Source: Aralia elata (lineage: Eukaryota; Streptophyta; Magnoliopsida; Apiales; Araliaceae). Taken from it: 64,000 nucleotides of DNA. A program made the translations under genes and the position numbers. Positions 45,699 to 58,977 of this stretch are shown here, piece by piece. Each line of letters begins with the position of its first letter. Position 1 is the stretch's first letter. The stretch lies in contig CM068382.1 of NCBI GenBank assembly GCA_034770075.1, positions 87,661,766-87,725,765 on the forward strand, given 5' to 3'. The notes beneath the pieces are model-generated. The model was given only the letters and a program-made list of their open reading frames with translations. It was not told where the DNA came from and did not search any database.

Positions 45699-45770
45699 GA
45701 ATCTTCTAAATATAGCACAAACAGTGAACTTTCTCCTCTTCTTAAATGCACAACTCAAGTGCATCGAACA
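45699..45770 (-). pseudogene. Final codons of copia element E pol, distal to element F
   Basis: Continues from 57953 across element F (the ctaac target duplication). The frame reads ...LDLV-SVRCT, then a stop and VVHLRRGESSLFVLYLEDSS, the usual short tail after the NMLTKPLPHTKFEHCLDL segment of Tork-like copia elements. It shows where F was inserted. Confidence 0.75.
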
Positions 45771-47547
45771 CTAACTGTAACGCCCCCGAAACTCGGGTCT
45801 TACCTTGAACCCGGGTCCGGTACGTCACGGTACAACCTATGCAACATAGGCTTACTACAAATATGTAATTACAATAATATAACAACATATCCTCATCTAA
45901 TCCCAGGCACGAAGACCTTAATAAAACACTTATGATCAAGGTTGAATAAATACCATGATCCTTTACAATATCTCATGTGTGAACGCAAGGTTCATATTCT
46001 GACTTTATCCAATCCTTGAATATTCGCAAGGTTATTCAATAACCAATACATTCGTTATAAAAATGTCCTTTATACATTATCGGCATCCTTGTAGTTTACT
46101 ATAATAAGTAACTAACATAATCACGTCTTAACTACTATAATGGATAACCTTTATTTTTAACACAAGGTTTACATAGTCAAATTCACGTACATCATATACC
46201 GTCATCACAGCTAAATAATTACAATAAAGGAATATTTAGCAACCTTCCTGTTTCCATGCGCCTCTAATCCTTATCATCACGATATCAAGATAATTGAATT
46301 GCATCGTAAATCAGCAAAAGTTTTATTTTTGCAAGAATGAGCACGATGGCTCAGCAAGAACTAACAGTTTTCACATTTTATGCTTCACGTAACACATAAG
46401 TTTGTATTTATCCATGCATCATGATTCTCATACTATGCATATTACTCATGCATTATAAATCTTATGCAATTCATCTATATATATGCATCATGTATCTCAT
46501 AGCATACTTCATGCATCTCACATTGTATATTTACAATAATTCAAGTTCCACATAGAACGATATAGTCACATAATTGCACATTAGGCACACTTTAATCATG
46601 CTCGCATATAATCCACATAATAGTGAAAGATTTAGTAATCAAGTCATGTACATCAATATATTTAAACAAGTCAACAAGTTACAGAAAAAACTGGCCTTTA
46701 AGCGTTCCTTGCCAAATTATGATGGCTCGTCCTTCAATATCCTACACAATTTATTAAACAATAAAACACTAATTAGCCACTAAAAATGCTTCATATAATG
46801 GTTTACATTATTAGTAATTCTTATCTCCTATTGTTCGCGCATTATAGACAATTAACGCGATTAATACTAAAACATTTCTCGGCGTCACGTCATTTAAAAA
46901 CGTTATGACCCTCATCATCATCAATCCTTATAGGCTTATAATAATCCTACTTCATATCTTATAATGTTTATTTTATTTAAATCAAAACACTATTTAAGTT
47001 CATTAACACTTGCCACGACGTTTCGACGTTTACACGTCTCACGCCTAATTCGCCTCTTTTGCATGTGCTTAGCATGCTCATACATTGGGTTATAACATAC
47101 TATCATGTTTCATTATTATTAGAAACAAAATATTAAACAAAGCTATACACACTTGTCACGGCGTTACGACGCTTGTACGCCCATACGCCAAACTTGTCTA
47201 CTCGAACGCCCAAGCGACACGCAATTGCGTACGCCTAGCACGCCCATTCGAATTGTCTAATACCCAAAGATTAATGTTAAGTATCATTATAAATCATAAT
47301 AATCATGTTTTAGAACTTAGAACATTATTTAACACTGTCGGGAGCATTATACATTGCACACGCGCATGACCGACGCCTACCGTTTGCACAATAGCCCTAA
47401 AAATGGTCAATTTCAATATTTCTCCAGGTGGTAAATTTTAATTCTAATTAATGGAAGTTATAGGTCTATCTCCAAGCTTTCCGGATCATCTTGAATCGCC
47501 CTAATCCGAGTCCGTATGAGAAAGTTATGGCCATTTTTCCAATGGAC

Positions 47548-47660
47548 GTCGAAACTGAGTCGGGCAACGCACACGCGGGCGGGCGGCACCAGGCGCACGG
47601 CGTACGGCAGCGCGCACGCGGGCGCGTGGGTCTTGGTGCGGGCGCGCGGGTGGCCTGATG
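47548..47660. repeat. GC-rich gcgcgggcg word cluster in F LTR
   Basis: Repeated gcgcacacgcgggcg, ggcgcacggcg and gtgcgggcgcgcggg words in an AT-rich LTR. The counterpart at 55825-55935 differs by several CpG-site changes. Confidence 0.7.
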
Positions 47661-48551
47661 GCCCTTGTCAGATATCGTAATTTTGACCCTCCTTCACTCC
47701 AATCCTCATAACTTCTTCTCTAGACCTTCAAATTAGTCCATTCTAGACTCTATGGACTCCTAAGACATAGAGCTACAACATATCAAAAATTCAGAGCTAT
47801 CCATTAACATTAACATGGCCAAATCTTAGGCCAAAGTATCAACTCATGCTATATTTTTGTGTTCTTGGTGTTCTTTACCAAAATCATCATCAAATCTTTG
47901 TTTTTACACTTTTAACTCCATTCCAACTGGGTTAAATTCGTAACCCATGGAAATACAATTCTATAACATCTAACAAATAAAACCAACATAGAATTTAAGT
48001 TCCAAAGTCCTTTAAAATCATCCGATAATCCATGTTTGTCCATTGTTCTTCGTGTTCTTCATCCTTTAAGCATAGGTACGGATTTCTTGTGTTTTGGTTC
48101 CACTTTAATTATATTAATGGCTTATATAGTCTCTTAACAACATATATAAACAACCACAAATAACAACAGCACCCAGAAATTGTTCACAAACATCCACGAG
48201 CTCAAGAGCTCTAAAAACTCAAAGCTTGGAAAAATCTTTATCAAAACTCAAATGAAATGGGTTTAGTGATATGTTACCTCTGTAAATCTCTTATAGAAGC
48301 TAGAGGAGATCGTTAGGGCTTGATAGAGCTGGTTGTAGCTCTTCTTCTTCTTCCTTGGGCTCACCCGAGCCTCTTCTTCTTCTCCTCCACCCGAACCCTT
48401 CTTCTTCATTCTTCTTTTCTGCAGCTCACCCTCTCTCTCTATATATTTTTGCAGCTCTCCTCACTTCTTGCAGCAACAATGCAAAATGAAAGGAATGGGA
48501 GAGACTTGGGAAGAGATAAAAGGGTGCTCGGGAGAAGAAAAATGGGTTATG

Positions 48552-50130
48552 TGTTGCTTGATTTTGCAATCAATAAAACACGCGCAAGTATACGCGGTCC
48601 ATAAGTAATATAAGATAAGTAGAGTGTCGAACCCACGAGGAATTATGTTAAATAATTACCAAATATCAATCGCATGAAAAATTAATCTAATTTAAACAAT
48701 GACAATATGATTTGTTTTTGTTGTTGATTAAAACTAAATGAAGATAATTAAGAAAATAACGTTTAACTAAACACGGATAGAATTCAAGATAAAAAGATCT
48801 AAGATTACAATTTCCCCCAACTCTTCATTTGTAAATCACAACTCTCTCTTTATCGACTAGTTAGATAAAAGAATTGTTACCCGAGAAATCACAAGTATAT
48901 ATAAGCCTCTCTCAATGGTCGAATACGTATTTCCTATTGTGGTGTATAGATATATCTCTATTCTACACACTAGCAAGAATTTCATATCAAGAACAATCAA
49001 TAAGATACATGTCACATAAAATCCCATTAACCATTCTATCAATTATCAACTTTCACAATAGAAATCATTAAGCAAGGATTCTCAATTGGATACATGTGTT
49101 ATTTAGGTATATGTCTATCCCAAATACAATCAAATTATCAACCCTTGAGAATAATACATAAGACTCACGTCACATAATCTCATACATTATCCATAAAGAA
49201 TATCCAATTTTCACATGAATTCATAGCTAGGTCTCAACCTATATTCCATTTCTCAATCTCATATAGATTACCAAGGTAATTATGGGCCAAGCAATTAATC
49301 CATAAACATAGGCTATGAACTCCAATTCACAAGAGTTTAACTAATATTCAAAAGAGAGAGCATTCAAAACAAACTATGAGTTGGGTTCCATTGAATCTTA
49401 GAATTGAAGAATTAGCTCATAATAGCTTTGAATAACATCATATTCAGATTATAGTACATAGCTTTGGAATTACAAAATAGAAACGAAATACTAGAAGTTA
49501 GAATGATAAAACCCCTCTTTGGATTGATTCACGAATTGATGCTTGTTGGTATCCTTCTCTCTAGCTTTCCTTCTCAATAATGTAATCTTCAACTTCTTGG
49601 TGATGCTATGATGTTCTTTGTTTTCCTTTGTTCTTCTTGTTCTTAGCTCAAACCCTAGCTCCCAATGTGTATAGCAAAGCTTGGATAAACTGAATATCAC
49701 TCCCTGGATGCCTAATACACTGATTAATCTCTCTCCACTAGTCACCATCGTGCTCCCGAATTTGCTCCAACGAACACCCACTATCAGCACACAAGACAAA
49801 GCCAGCCGCTCAATAATCCCGACGAGCTTGCCCCGGCGGTGAAAATGGCCTAGGGAGCTCGCTCCGGCGGTGAAACAAGCCTGGGGAGACCGCGCCAACG
49901 GTGGGCTCGCCCCAGCGGCAAAAAAGGCTTGAACCTGCCGCCCCGGCGGTGGACCACACTGCAGGAAATGCACATTTGCCCCTGAAGTCCACAAATTCCA
50001 CAATTTCTCATCTATAGTAGTATCCTACGAAACAATGCAATACAAGTAAAATACAACTAAAAACACTAAAAGATAACAAAGAATTGAGCCTAAAAGATAA
50101 CCAATTCGTAGGTATAAAACCCACTCATCA
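48552..50130 (-). mobile_element. Solo LTR G, 1.58 kb, nested in F
   Basis: Target duplication ttatg (48547-48551 and 50131-50135). The other F LTR shows the empty site as a single ttatg in gggttatgcaaataaagagg (56747-56766). Plus-strand ends are TGTTGCTTG...CACTCATCA. On the minus strand it starts TGATGAGTGGG and ends ...GCAACA, a gypsy-type LTR. No internal region. Carries a GC-rich word array (49821-49955). Confidence 0.93.
49821..49955 (-). repeat. GCTCGCCCCGGCGGTG word array in solo LTR G
   Basis: Five degenerate copies: gcttgccccggcggtg, gctcgctccggcggtg, gaccgcgccaacggtg, ggctcgccccagcggc and ctgccgccccggcggtgg, spaced about 25-30 bases. The tract starts about 175 bases from the LTR 5' end (50130). 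Confidence 0.8.
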
Positions 50131-51903
50131 TTATGCAAATAAGGAGGTTGTTTGCTAACTTGAAATATCAATGTATTGTGCTTGGTGAATTGCTACACCA
50201 TCCGAACATACTCCCTCTCTCTCCCCCTTTGATTGGTTAATCTCAAATTAATGGCTACCATTTGGGTGACATACAAATATATGTACCCAAATACTCCACT
50301 CCTTTATCTGAAAACTCCCACTTTTGTACGAAATTTGATTAATAACTCTACCCATAATTAAAAATGGGTATTCCCGTAAATTATTGGGATGGGTAAAAAT
50401 AATTATTATGGAATTTGTCCATTTATTCGGAATACCCATATAATACATTGCAGATACGAAATAAATCTCGTTCGGGCTTAAATAACATTTCTGACGCTTG
50501 AAAAAATTATTTCTTCGCGTACACGTCTTAGCGAAATTAATAGAAATCGAAAAAAGACGTAAAAATATTTGGCGTAAATAGTGCCTTGAGAAACGTGCCC
50601 CGTAAATAGTGATTTAGCAATTTTTCGCGAGATCAATCTATTCGCTCCCACGCGACAACAACACTTAAAACCAACACATATACATAATCCAGGTTATAAA
50701 ATAACCTCAAAATACCTCTCATAAAAATAATATTTAATCCGTTTAATAATATTAATAAACCCAAATTACAAGGGTATTCACAATTCGCGATCGCTGCTCT
50801 TCACGATTAACTCCCCATAATCATATACATCATCGCACATATATCTCGCCCATAATTCGGGTTAGCGTCTTTACAACAAATAACTCGTTCAATATTATTA
50901 TCCATCAACCATTTATTTAATCCAATAAATAGTACTCTAGCGATATTTCTCGAAACCGCCAAATTAGCCTATACAAACACTTTCATACATACTAATCATC
51001 GCCTACACATAATCTAGGTCATAATATAACCTTTAAACGCTTAACACACAATACTATTAATAAAAGTCTATTTTATTCAATAATATCCATAAGCTCAAAT
51101 TACCAAGCTACCCACGGCTCGCGATCGTTACAATTATTATCTAGTAACTCATTCATTCTGAATCTATGTATATATTTCACATTTATATATACATATTAAG
51201 CTCGCCAAATAAATCACATAAATATATATATAACACATATATATGCAAACTCGAATCGTAATAAGAATTATTCTCGAAAATCCGAGTTGTCACATCCTTC
51301 CCTCCTTATAAGGATTCCGTCCTCGGAATCACAAATATCAAACTTTTTACTCGGTTTGCGTAAACCTTCTTGCAAAATTTTGTCGTTGAATTATTTCAAC
51401 GCATTACTATATCATAGGTTTTACATCGCCTATTTAATCTACTCCCTTAATAGATTCTTGTAGGTTTTAATCTATAACCTTTATCAACTCAATCATACTC
51501 TGAGTATTATCCTAGGTTTAACCCTTCAATTTCCTTTTCTAAGGAACATTGTATGTCACAATCATTATAATAATTTAATATCATGGTTTACTAACTCATA
51601 AACATTCGGGATATTACATTCACCCCTTCTTCTAAGAATTTCGTCCTCAAAATTTCAACGCATTCATCTTTGCTCATTCTACCCATCAAAACTAGGTTTT
51701 CAATCTAACCTTTACACTATCCTCTTTCAAGAATTCACTTAAAATTGTCGCATTCTACGACTACTTCTCCCTGGAAAAATTACCCTTCCCACAATCAGTT
51801 TCCCAAATAATAGGAACCTTCAACAATTGTTTAATAATTGTGAAGTAACTTGAACAAATAGGAAATAAAATATTCCTTAAAAACTTTTCATATTATGCTG
51901 AGG

Positions 51904-52048
51904 GGCCATAAAGACCATGACCATAGAGGTTAAAGGGTGTTACTACCCATACCGATTTCAATTATGAAAATGGTAATCTACCCCATAAAGACCATGAACA
52001 TAGAGGTTTATGGGTATTACTACCCCTACCGATTTCAGTTAAGAAAAA
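51904..52048. repeat. Tandem repeat of about 72 bp, two copies
   Basis: ccataaagaccatgaccata...tgttactacccataccgatt occurs twice, with a few changes and a short inserted piece in the first copy. Confidence 0.85.
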
Positions 52049-53219
52049 TGTAATCTACTTCTGTACGCCAGGTGATCAGCCTTTTGTACTCTGACGTTGT
52101 GCATAACTTTCTAGCTAAACGACTATATGCGTTTGCTTGACCACCATAGGGTCAGTCGGGATTTTTTTTCGACATCAAATACCCCAATAATGGGGTTGTT
52201 CACCTCAGCTTACTACAAAATTCCTCACCAAAACAATTTGGTTTGGCATAAATTCTCAAATAATGCTTGAATTTCATAAACACATTGCAACATTCGTCTA
52301 GCCGAGTCAAATAGCTTAGACTTTTATTAACAATTCAGACATCAATCGAATTATTTTAGCCAACTCAATTGGCACATTTTTTCATACTTTAAAGAAAACA
52401 AAAAAAAATATTTTATGACGTCATGATACGGCACTGTTTCTACAGTCCGTTGAGGATTCCGTCATTTTTTGACTTTGTCATACTACATCATACAATAGTG
52501 GGTTGATGATTCTATGATCACATCCAACATTAGGCTAATCTGCATTGATGACTCCATCATCTGTCATTCTACACCAGGTTCCATGATGCATTGATGACAT
52601 AAAATACATTTTGATATTTTCAAATCATTTTGGTCTAGCCGAAACAATTAGCATAGACATATGAATAATGGTACTTTTTAAAAATCCTTAGTCCAGAAAT
52701 CTGGCCCCATACATTTTTCAAAGACATAAAAGTGCAAATATCAGCATGAAGTCAATAAATTTTGAAATCTAGCATAGCTAGAAGATTTGGAATATCCATA
52801 TCTCCTCATTAACTTCAATTTCTCTTCAATGCATCATTACTTAATAATTCTATCTATTTCTAACATCACCAATGTTCATCATTTTGAGAATTCACAATTC
52901 TCGCTCCACAACTTTCCTGTAACCCAATATAGTTCATTAACTTACCACACATTATGAGTTCAGAACTTGCCATAATAATATGAGTTTAGGAACTTGTCCT
53001 AGCAATACGTAGTCCAAGAATAAATAGAGGACTGTCCATACGCGGATGGGCTCAAAACATACCATATGATTATGAGTCACAAACTTACCATAAGTATGAG
53101 TTTCAAGAACTCGCACCTAATCTTATTATTCTCAAACCATCAAATATAGATATTAGAAAAGAATCACCTTCTCGTCATACGTATAGCGATAGCGCGATAC
53201 CAGGTTCCAACGATTATCA

Positions 53220-53457
53220 ATATAGGAAGCTAAGTGATTGTCGAACCCATCACAATCCCCTGCCCATACAAGGAATCGATCAACTCGGCCACTAATCAAT
53301 ATAGGAAGCTAAGTGGTTGTTACACCAAGCACAAATTCCCAGCCCATACAAGGAATTGTTCAACTCAACCACTATACCGATATAGGAAGCTAAGTGGTTC
53401 TCAAACCAAGCACGAATTCCCCGCCCATACAAGGAATTGTACAACTCAGCCACTAAC
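53220..53457. repeat. 79-bp tandem repeat, three copies
   Basis: Units begin atataggaagctaagtg and contain gcccatacaaggaatt and caactcggccacta. Copies differ at several positions. Confidence 0.9.
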
Positions 53458-53877
53458 ATGAGTCCTCAATTGAAATCACCCCCAATCCTAGATTACTCGT
53501 TGCTCAACAAGAATTTAATTCGTGTTTCATCATCCATAACTCTTTCCGAATTTTACTCGTACTATCTCATAGTACCATCTATCTATTACATTGAGCTAAA
53601 ACTTTCAATCATTCAATTGATCATCTGTCATTATATGACTTAATCCAATCATATCGTGATCTTACTCTTAAATCGTTTTACATTACGATCTTCTTTATCC
53701 TACGATCGTTTCATCCTACGACCTTCTATACTCTTCTCTCTAATCATAATATATGATTTTATTGCATCTTTGTCTTGTAGACCTCGTCTATTTATCAAAA
53801 CTTATCATATTTATCACTAGAGTCAGGTAACTCCTAATCTCATCTTTATAACGTATTAAGATTCTTCTTTGAATCGT

Positions 53878-53913
<36 letters not shown>

Positions 53914-54051
53914 AACTCTTACTATGAATTTTCTAAATTCATTTACTATCAATTAAACTCTATTTGAATTTATTCTTTATCATCCTCTCTACGGTTATAG
54001 TCTAAGGTACTCTTTACCTAAGGTTTATAACCTATCAGCTCTGATACCAAT

Positions 54052-57000
54052 TGTAATACTCCCGAAACTCAGGTCTTACCTTGAACCCGGGTCCGATACG
54101 TCACGGTACAACCCATGCAACATAGGCTTACTACAAATATGTAATTACAATAATATAACAACATATCCTCATCTAATCCCAGGCACAAAGACCTTAAATA
54201 AAACACTTATGATCAAGGTTGAATAAATACCACGATCCTTTACAATATCTCATGTGTGAACACAAGGTTCAGATTCTGACTTTATTCAATCCTTGAATAT
54301 TCGCAAGGTTATTCAATAACCAATACATTCGTTATAAAAATGTCCTTTCGGCATCCTTGTAATTTACTATAACAAGTAACTAACATAATCACGTCTTAAC
54401 TACTATAATGGATAACCTTTATTTTTAACACAAGGTTTACATAGTCAAATTCACGTACATCATATACCGTCATCACATCTAAATAATTATAATAAAGGAA
54501 CATTTAGCAACCTTCATGTTTCCATGCGCCTCTAATCCTTATCATCACGATATCAAGATAATTGCATTGCATTGTAAATTTACAACAGTTGTATTTTTAC
54601 AAGAATGAGCACGACGGCTCAGCAAGAACTAACAGTTTTCACATTTCATGTTTCACGTAAAACATAAGTTTACATTTATCCATGCATCATGATTCTCATA
54701 CTATGCATCTTACTCATGCATTATAAATCTTATGCAATTCATCTATATATATGCATCATACATCTCATAGCATACTTCATGCATCTCACATTGTATATTT
54801 ACAATAATTCAAGTTCCACATAGAATGATATAGTCACATAATTGCACATTGGACACACTTTAATCATGCTCGCATATAATCCACATAATAGTGAAAGATT
54901 TAGTAATCAAGTCATGTACATCAATACATTTAAACAAGTCAACAAGTTACTGAAAGAACTTGCCTTTAAGCGTTCCTTGCCAAATTATGATGGCTCGTCC
55001 TTCAATATCCTACACAATTTATTTAACAATAAAACACTAATTAGCCACTAAAAAGGCTTCATATAATTGTTTACATTATTAGTAATTCTTATCTCCTATT
55101 GTTCGCGCATTATAGACACTTAACGCGATTAACACTAAAATATTTCTTGGCGTCGCGTCGTTTGAAAACGTTATGACCCTCATCATCATTAATCCTTATA
55201 GGCTTACAATAATCCTACTTCATATCTTATAATGTTTATTTTGTTTAAATCAAAACACTTTTTAAGTTCATTAACACTTGCCGCGACGTTTCGACGTTTA
55301 CACGTCTCACGCCTAATTCGCCTCTTTTGCATGTGCTTAGCATGCTCATACATTGGGTTATAACACACTATTATGTTTCATTATTATTAGAAACAAAATA
55401 TTAAACAAAGTTATACACACTTATCACAGCGTTACGACACTTGCACGCCCATACGCCAAACTTGTCTACTCGAAGCCCAAGCGACACGCAATTGCGTATG
55501 CCTAGCACTCCCATTCGAATTGTCTAATACCCAAAAGTTAATATTAAGTATCATTATAAATCATAATAATTATGTTTTAGAACTTAGAACATCATTTAAC
55601 ACTGTCGGGAGCATTATACATTGCACACGTGCATGACCGACACCTACCGTTTGCACAATAACCCTAAAAATGGAAAATTTCAATATTTCTCCAGGTGATA
55701 AATTTCAATTCTAATTAATGTAAGTTGTAGGTCTATCTCCAAGCTTTCCGGATCATCTTGAATCGCCCTAATTCGAGTCCGTATGAGAAAGTTATGGCCA
55801 TTTTCCCAACGGACGTCGAAGCTGAGTCGGGGCAGCGCACACGCGGGCGGGCGGCACCAGGTGCATGGCGGGCGGCAGAGCGCTCGCGCGGGCGCGCGGG
55901 GCCTTGGTGCGGGCGCGCGGGTGGCCTGATGGCCCTTGTCAGACATCGCGATTTTGACCCTCCTTCACTCCAATCCTCATAACTTCTTCTCTAGACCTTC
56001 AAATTAGTCCGTTCTGAACTCTATGGCCAAATCTTAGGCCAAAGTATCAACTCATGCTATATTTTTGTGTTCTTAGTGTTCTTCACTAAAATCATCATCA
56101 AATCTTTATTTTTACACTTTTAACTCCATTCCAACTGGGTTAAATTCGTAACCCACGGAAATACAATTCCATAACATCTAACAAATTAAACCAATACAGA
56201 ATCTAAGTTCCAAAGTCCTCTAAATTCGTCTGATAATCCATGTTTGTCCATTGTTCTTCGTGTTCTTCATCCTTTAAGCATAGGTACGGATTTCTTGTGT
56301 TTTGGTTCCACTTTAATTATTTAATAGCTTATATAGTCTCTTAACAACATATATAAACAACCACAAACAACAACAATAACCAGAAATCATTCACAAACAT
56401 CCACGAGCTCAAGAGCTCTAAAAACTCAAAGCTTGGAAAAATCTTTATCAAAACTCAAATGAAATGGGTTTAGTGATATGTTACCTCTGTAAATCTCTTA
56501 TAGAAACTAGAGGAGATCGTTAGGGCTTGATAGAGCTGGTTGTAGCTCTTCTTCTTCTTCCTTGGGCTCACCCGAGCCTCTTCTTCTTCTCCACCACCCG
56601 AACCCTTCTTCTTTTCTGCAGCTCACCCTCTATCTCTCTCTCTATATATTTTTGCAGCTCTCCTCACTTCTTGCGGCAACAATGCAAAATGAAAGGAATG
56701 GGAGAGACTTGGGAAGAGATAAAAGGGTGCTCGGGAGAAGAAAAATGGGTTATGCAAATAAAGAGGTTGTTTGCTAACTTGGAATATTAATGTATTGTGC
56801 TTGGTGAATGGCTACACCATCCGAACATACTCCCTCTCTCTCCCCCTTTGATTGGTTAATCTCAAATTAATGGCTACCATTTGGGTGACATACAAATATA
56901 TGTACCCAAATACTCCCCTCCTTTATCTGAAAACTCCCACTTTTGTACCAAATTTGCTTAATAATTGTACCCATAATTAAAAATGCGTATTCCCATAAAT

Positions 57001-57834
57001 TATTGGGATGGGTAAAAATAATTATTATGGGGTTTGTCCATTTATTCGGAATACCCATATAATACATTTTAGATACAAAATAAATCTCGTTCGGGCTTAA
57101 ATAACATTTCTGACGCTTGGAAAAATTATTTCTTCGCGTACACGTCTTAGCAAAATTAATAAAAATCGAAAAAAGACGTAAAAATATTTGGCATGAATAG
57201 TGCCGTGAATAGTGCCTCAAGAAACGTGCCCCGTGAATAGTGATTTAGCAATTTTTCGCGAGATCAATCTATTCGCTCCCACGCGACAATAACACTTAAA
57301 ACCAACACATATACATAATCCAGGTTGTAAAATAACCTCAAAATACCTCACATAAAAATAATATTTAATCCGTTTAATAATATTAATAAACCCAAATTAC
57401 AAGGGTATTCACGATTCGCGATCGCTGCTCTTCACGATTATCGCACATATATCTCTCCCATAATTCGGGTTAGCGTCTTTACAACAAATAACTCGTTCAC
57501 TATTATTATCCATCAACCATTTATTTAATCCAATAAATAGTACTCTAGCGATATTTCTCGAAACCGCCAAATTAGCCTATACGAACACTTTCATACATAC
57601 TAATTATCGCCTACACATAATCTAGGTCATAATATAACCTTTAAACGCTTAACACACAATACTATTAATAAAAATCTATTTTATTCAATAATATCCATAA
57701 GCTCAAATTACCAAGCTACATACGGCTCGCGAACGTTATAATTATTAACTAGTAACTCATTCATTCTGAATCTATGTATATATTTCACATTTATATATAC
57801 ATATTAAGCTCACCAAATAAATCACATAAATATA

Positions 57835-57870
<36 letters not shown>

Positions 57871-57947
57871 GCAAACTCGAATCATAATAAGAATTATTCT
57901 ATATTAAATTATTATTATAATTATTCTCGAAAATCCGAATTGTCACA
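54052..57947 (-). mobile_element. 5' LTR of element F
   Basis: Uninterrupted copy, 3896 bp, preserving the empty site for G. A CA/TA microsatellite near 57836-57870 and an AT-rich insertion at 57899-57920 distinguish it from the 3' LTR. Confidence 0.92.
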
Positions 57948-57952
57948 CTAAC

Positions 57953-58977
57953 CAGGTCCAAACAATGTTCAAACTTGGTATGTGGTAACGGTTTTGTTAA
58001 CATGTTAGCTGAATTGACTACAGTACCAATCTTCAAGACCTTAATGTCACCATCTTCAATAATGTCTCAAATAAAATAACACCTGACATCAATATGCTTC
58101 GTCCTCTCATGATACATCTAATCCTTAGTCAAGTGTATAGCACTCTGACGATCACAGTGGACAACAGTAACTCCATGATCCATGTTGATCTCTCCAAACA
58201 AGCCTCGCAACCGAATAACTTCCTTAACAGCCTCTGTAATAGCCATATATTCTGCTTCTGTAGTAGAGAGAGCAACTGTATACTGTAAAGTAGCTCTCCA
58301 ACTAATTGCACAACCTCTAAGGGTAAATATATAACCAGTCAACGACCTCTTCCTATCAAGATCACCAACATAGTCTGAATCAACATACCCTATAAGGGTA
58401 TCGCCATTTTTTCCAAACTCTAAACCAACATCGGAGGTACCTCGCAAGTATCTTAAAATCCATTTCACAGCTTCCCAATGAATTTTACCTGGATGTGATA
58501 AGTATCTACTTACCATACTAATGGTATATGAAATATCTAGACGAGTATAAATCATAGCATACACGAGGCTACTAACTGCACTAGAGTAAGGAACACTTGA
58601 TATATATCTAACCTCCTCATTTGTCTGAAGAGATAATTCAGCTAATAATTTGAAGTGAGCAATAAGAGGAGTACTTACTGGTTTAGCATCCTTCATACCA
58701 AAATGATCTAACACCTTCGTGATGTAGTCTTTCTAAGATCAGTATAATTTCTTAATTCTGCGATCTCCCTGAATCTACATGCCAAGAATCTTCTTAGCAG
58801 CCCCTAAATCTTTCATCTCAAACTCAGTGCTCAACTGTGATTTCAGTTTACCAATCTCTGAACTATCTTTTGCTACAACCAACATATCATCAACATAAAG
58901 CAATAAATAGATAAATAAGCCATCCTGAAGAACACACAACTATCATATTGACTCCTGCTATATTCAATACTAATAGG
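57953..58977 (-). pseudogene. Ty1/copia pol (RT end and RNase H), Tork-like element E
   Basis: Minus strand from the junction with element D: SRSQYDSCVFF, then LLLYVDDMLVVAKD (the YVDD catalytic motif of RT), AKDMLG-type thumb words, and from 58714 MLDHFGMKDAKPVSTPLIAH. The RNase H part reads YIFTLRGCAISWRATLQ, ALSTTEAEYMAITEAVKEVI, QSAIHLTKD, a stop and MYHERTKHIDVRCYFI, a second stop, then NSANMLTKPLPHTKFEHCLD. Frameshifts lie near 58735 and 58910. Stops at the KD*MYH and FI*DI positions replace Gln and Arg (C-to-T type). F cuts it at 57952 and D at about 58977. It copies RNA to DNA in intact relatives; here it is dead. Confidence 0.9.

Larger units (their letters stand above)
45776..51294 (-). 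mobile_element. 3' LTR of element F (contains solo LTR G)
   Basis: Without G (48552-50130 plus the 5-bp duplication) it is about 3.93 kb and co-linear with 54052-57947. Very GC-rich stretch at 47548-47660. A CTT-rich tract near 48335-48420. Confidence 0.9.
51295..54051 (-). other. Noncoding interior of element F
   Basis: No coding frame or protein motif. It contains several tandem repeats: about 72 bp twice (51904-52048), a loose cluster of tgatgactccatcat-type words (52420-52610), tatgagttcagaacttgcc-type words (52945-53115), a 79-bp unit three times (53220-53457) and an AT microsatellite (53880-53911). The PBS lies at 54038-54049. Confidence 0.8.
45776..57947 (-). mobile_element. Large non-autonomous LTR retrotransposon F (LARD-like), 12.2 kb
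   Basis: Perfect 5-bp target duplication ctaac (45771-45775 and 57948-57952) in copia E pol. On the minus strand: 5' LTR 57947-54052 (3.9 kb), PBS at 54049-54038 (TGGTATCAGAGC), a 2.7-kb interior, PPT ccttataaggagggaagga (51313-51295) and 3' LTR 51294-45776. LTR termini are TGTGACAA...TTACA. Neither the LTRs nor the interior shows gag or pol. The 3' LTR is longer only because solo LTR G is inserted. Confidence 0.92.

Noticed and set aside
47085..47369. Open frames of 60-120 residues in the long LTRs of F (46574-46783, 47085-47369, 48320-48604 and counterparts at 54842-57220)
   Set aside because: Counterparts in the other LTR are shifted or interrupted, composition is that of noncoding GC-rich or CTT-rich repeats, and no domain is visible.
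48074..48100. aggtacggatttc shared by F LTR and element I LTR (36101-36113)
   Set aside because: The match is short, and the two elements carry it in opposite orientation relative to transcription. Likely coincidence.
53234..53461. 75-residue open frame with internal repeats (YRKLSG...KHEFPAHTRNC)
   Set aside because: It is produced by the 79-bp tandem repeat, which is not a multiple of three overall. No sign of coding selection.
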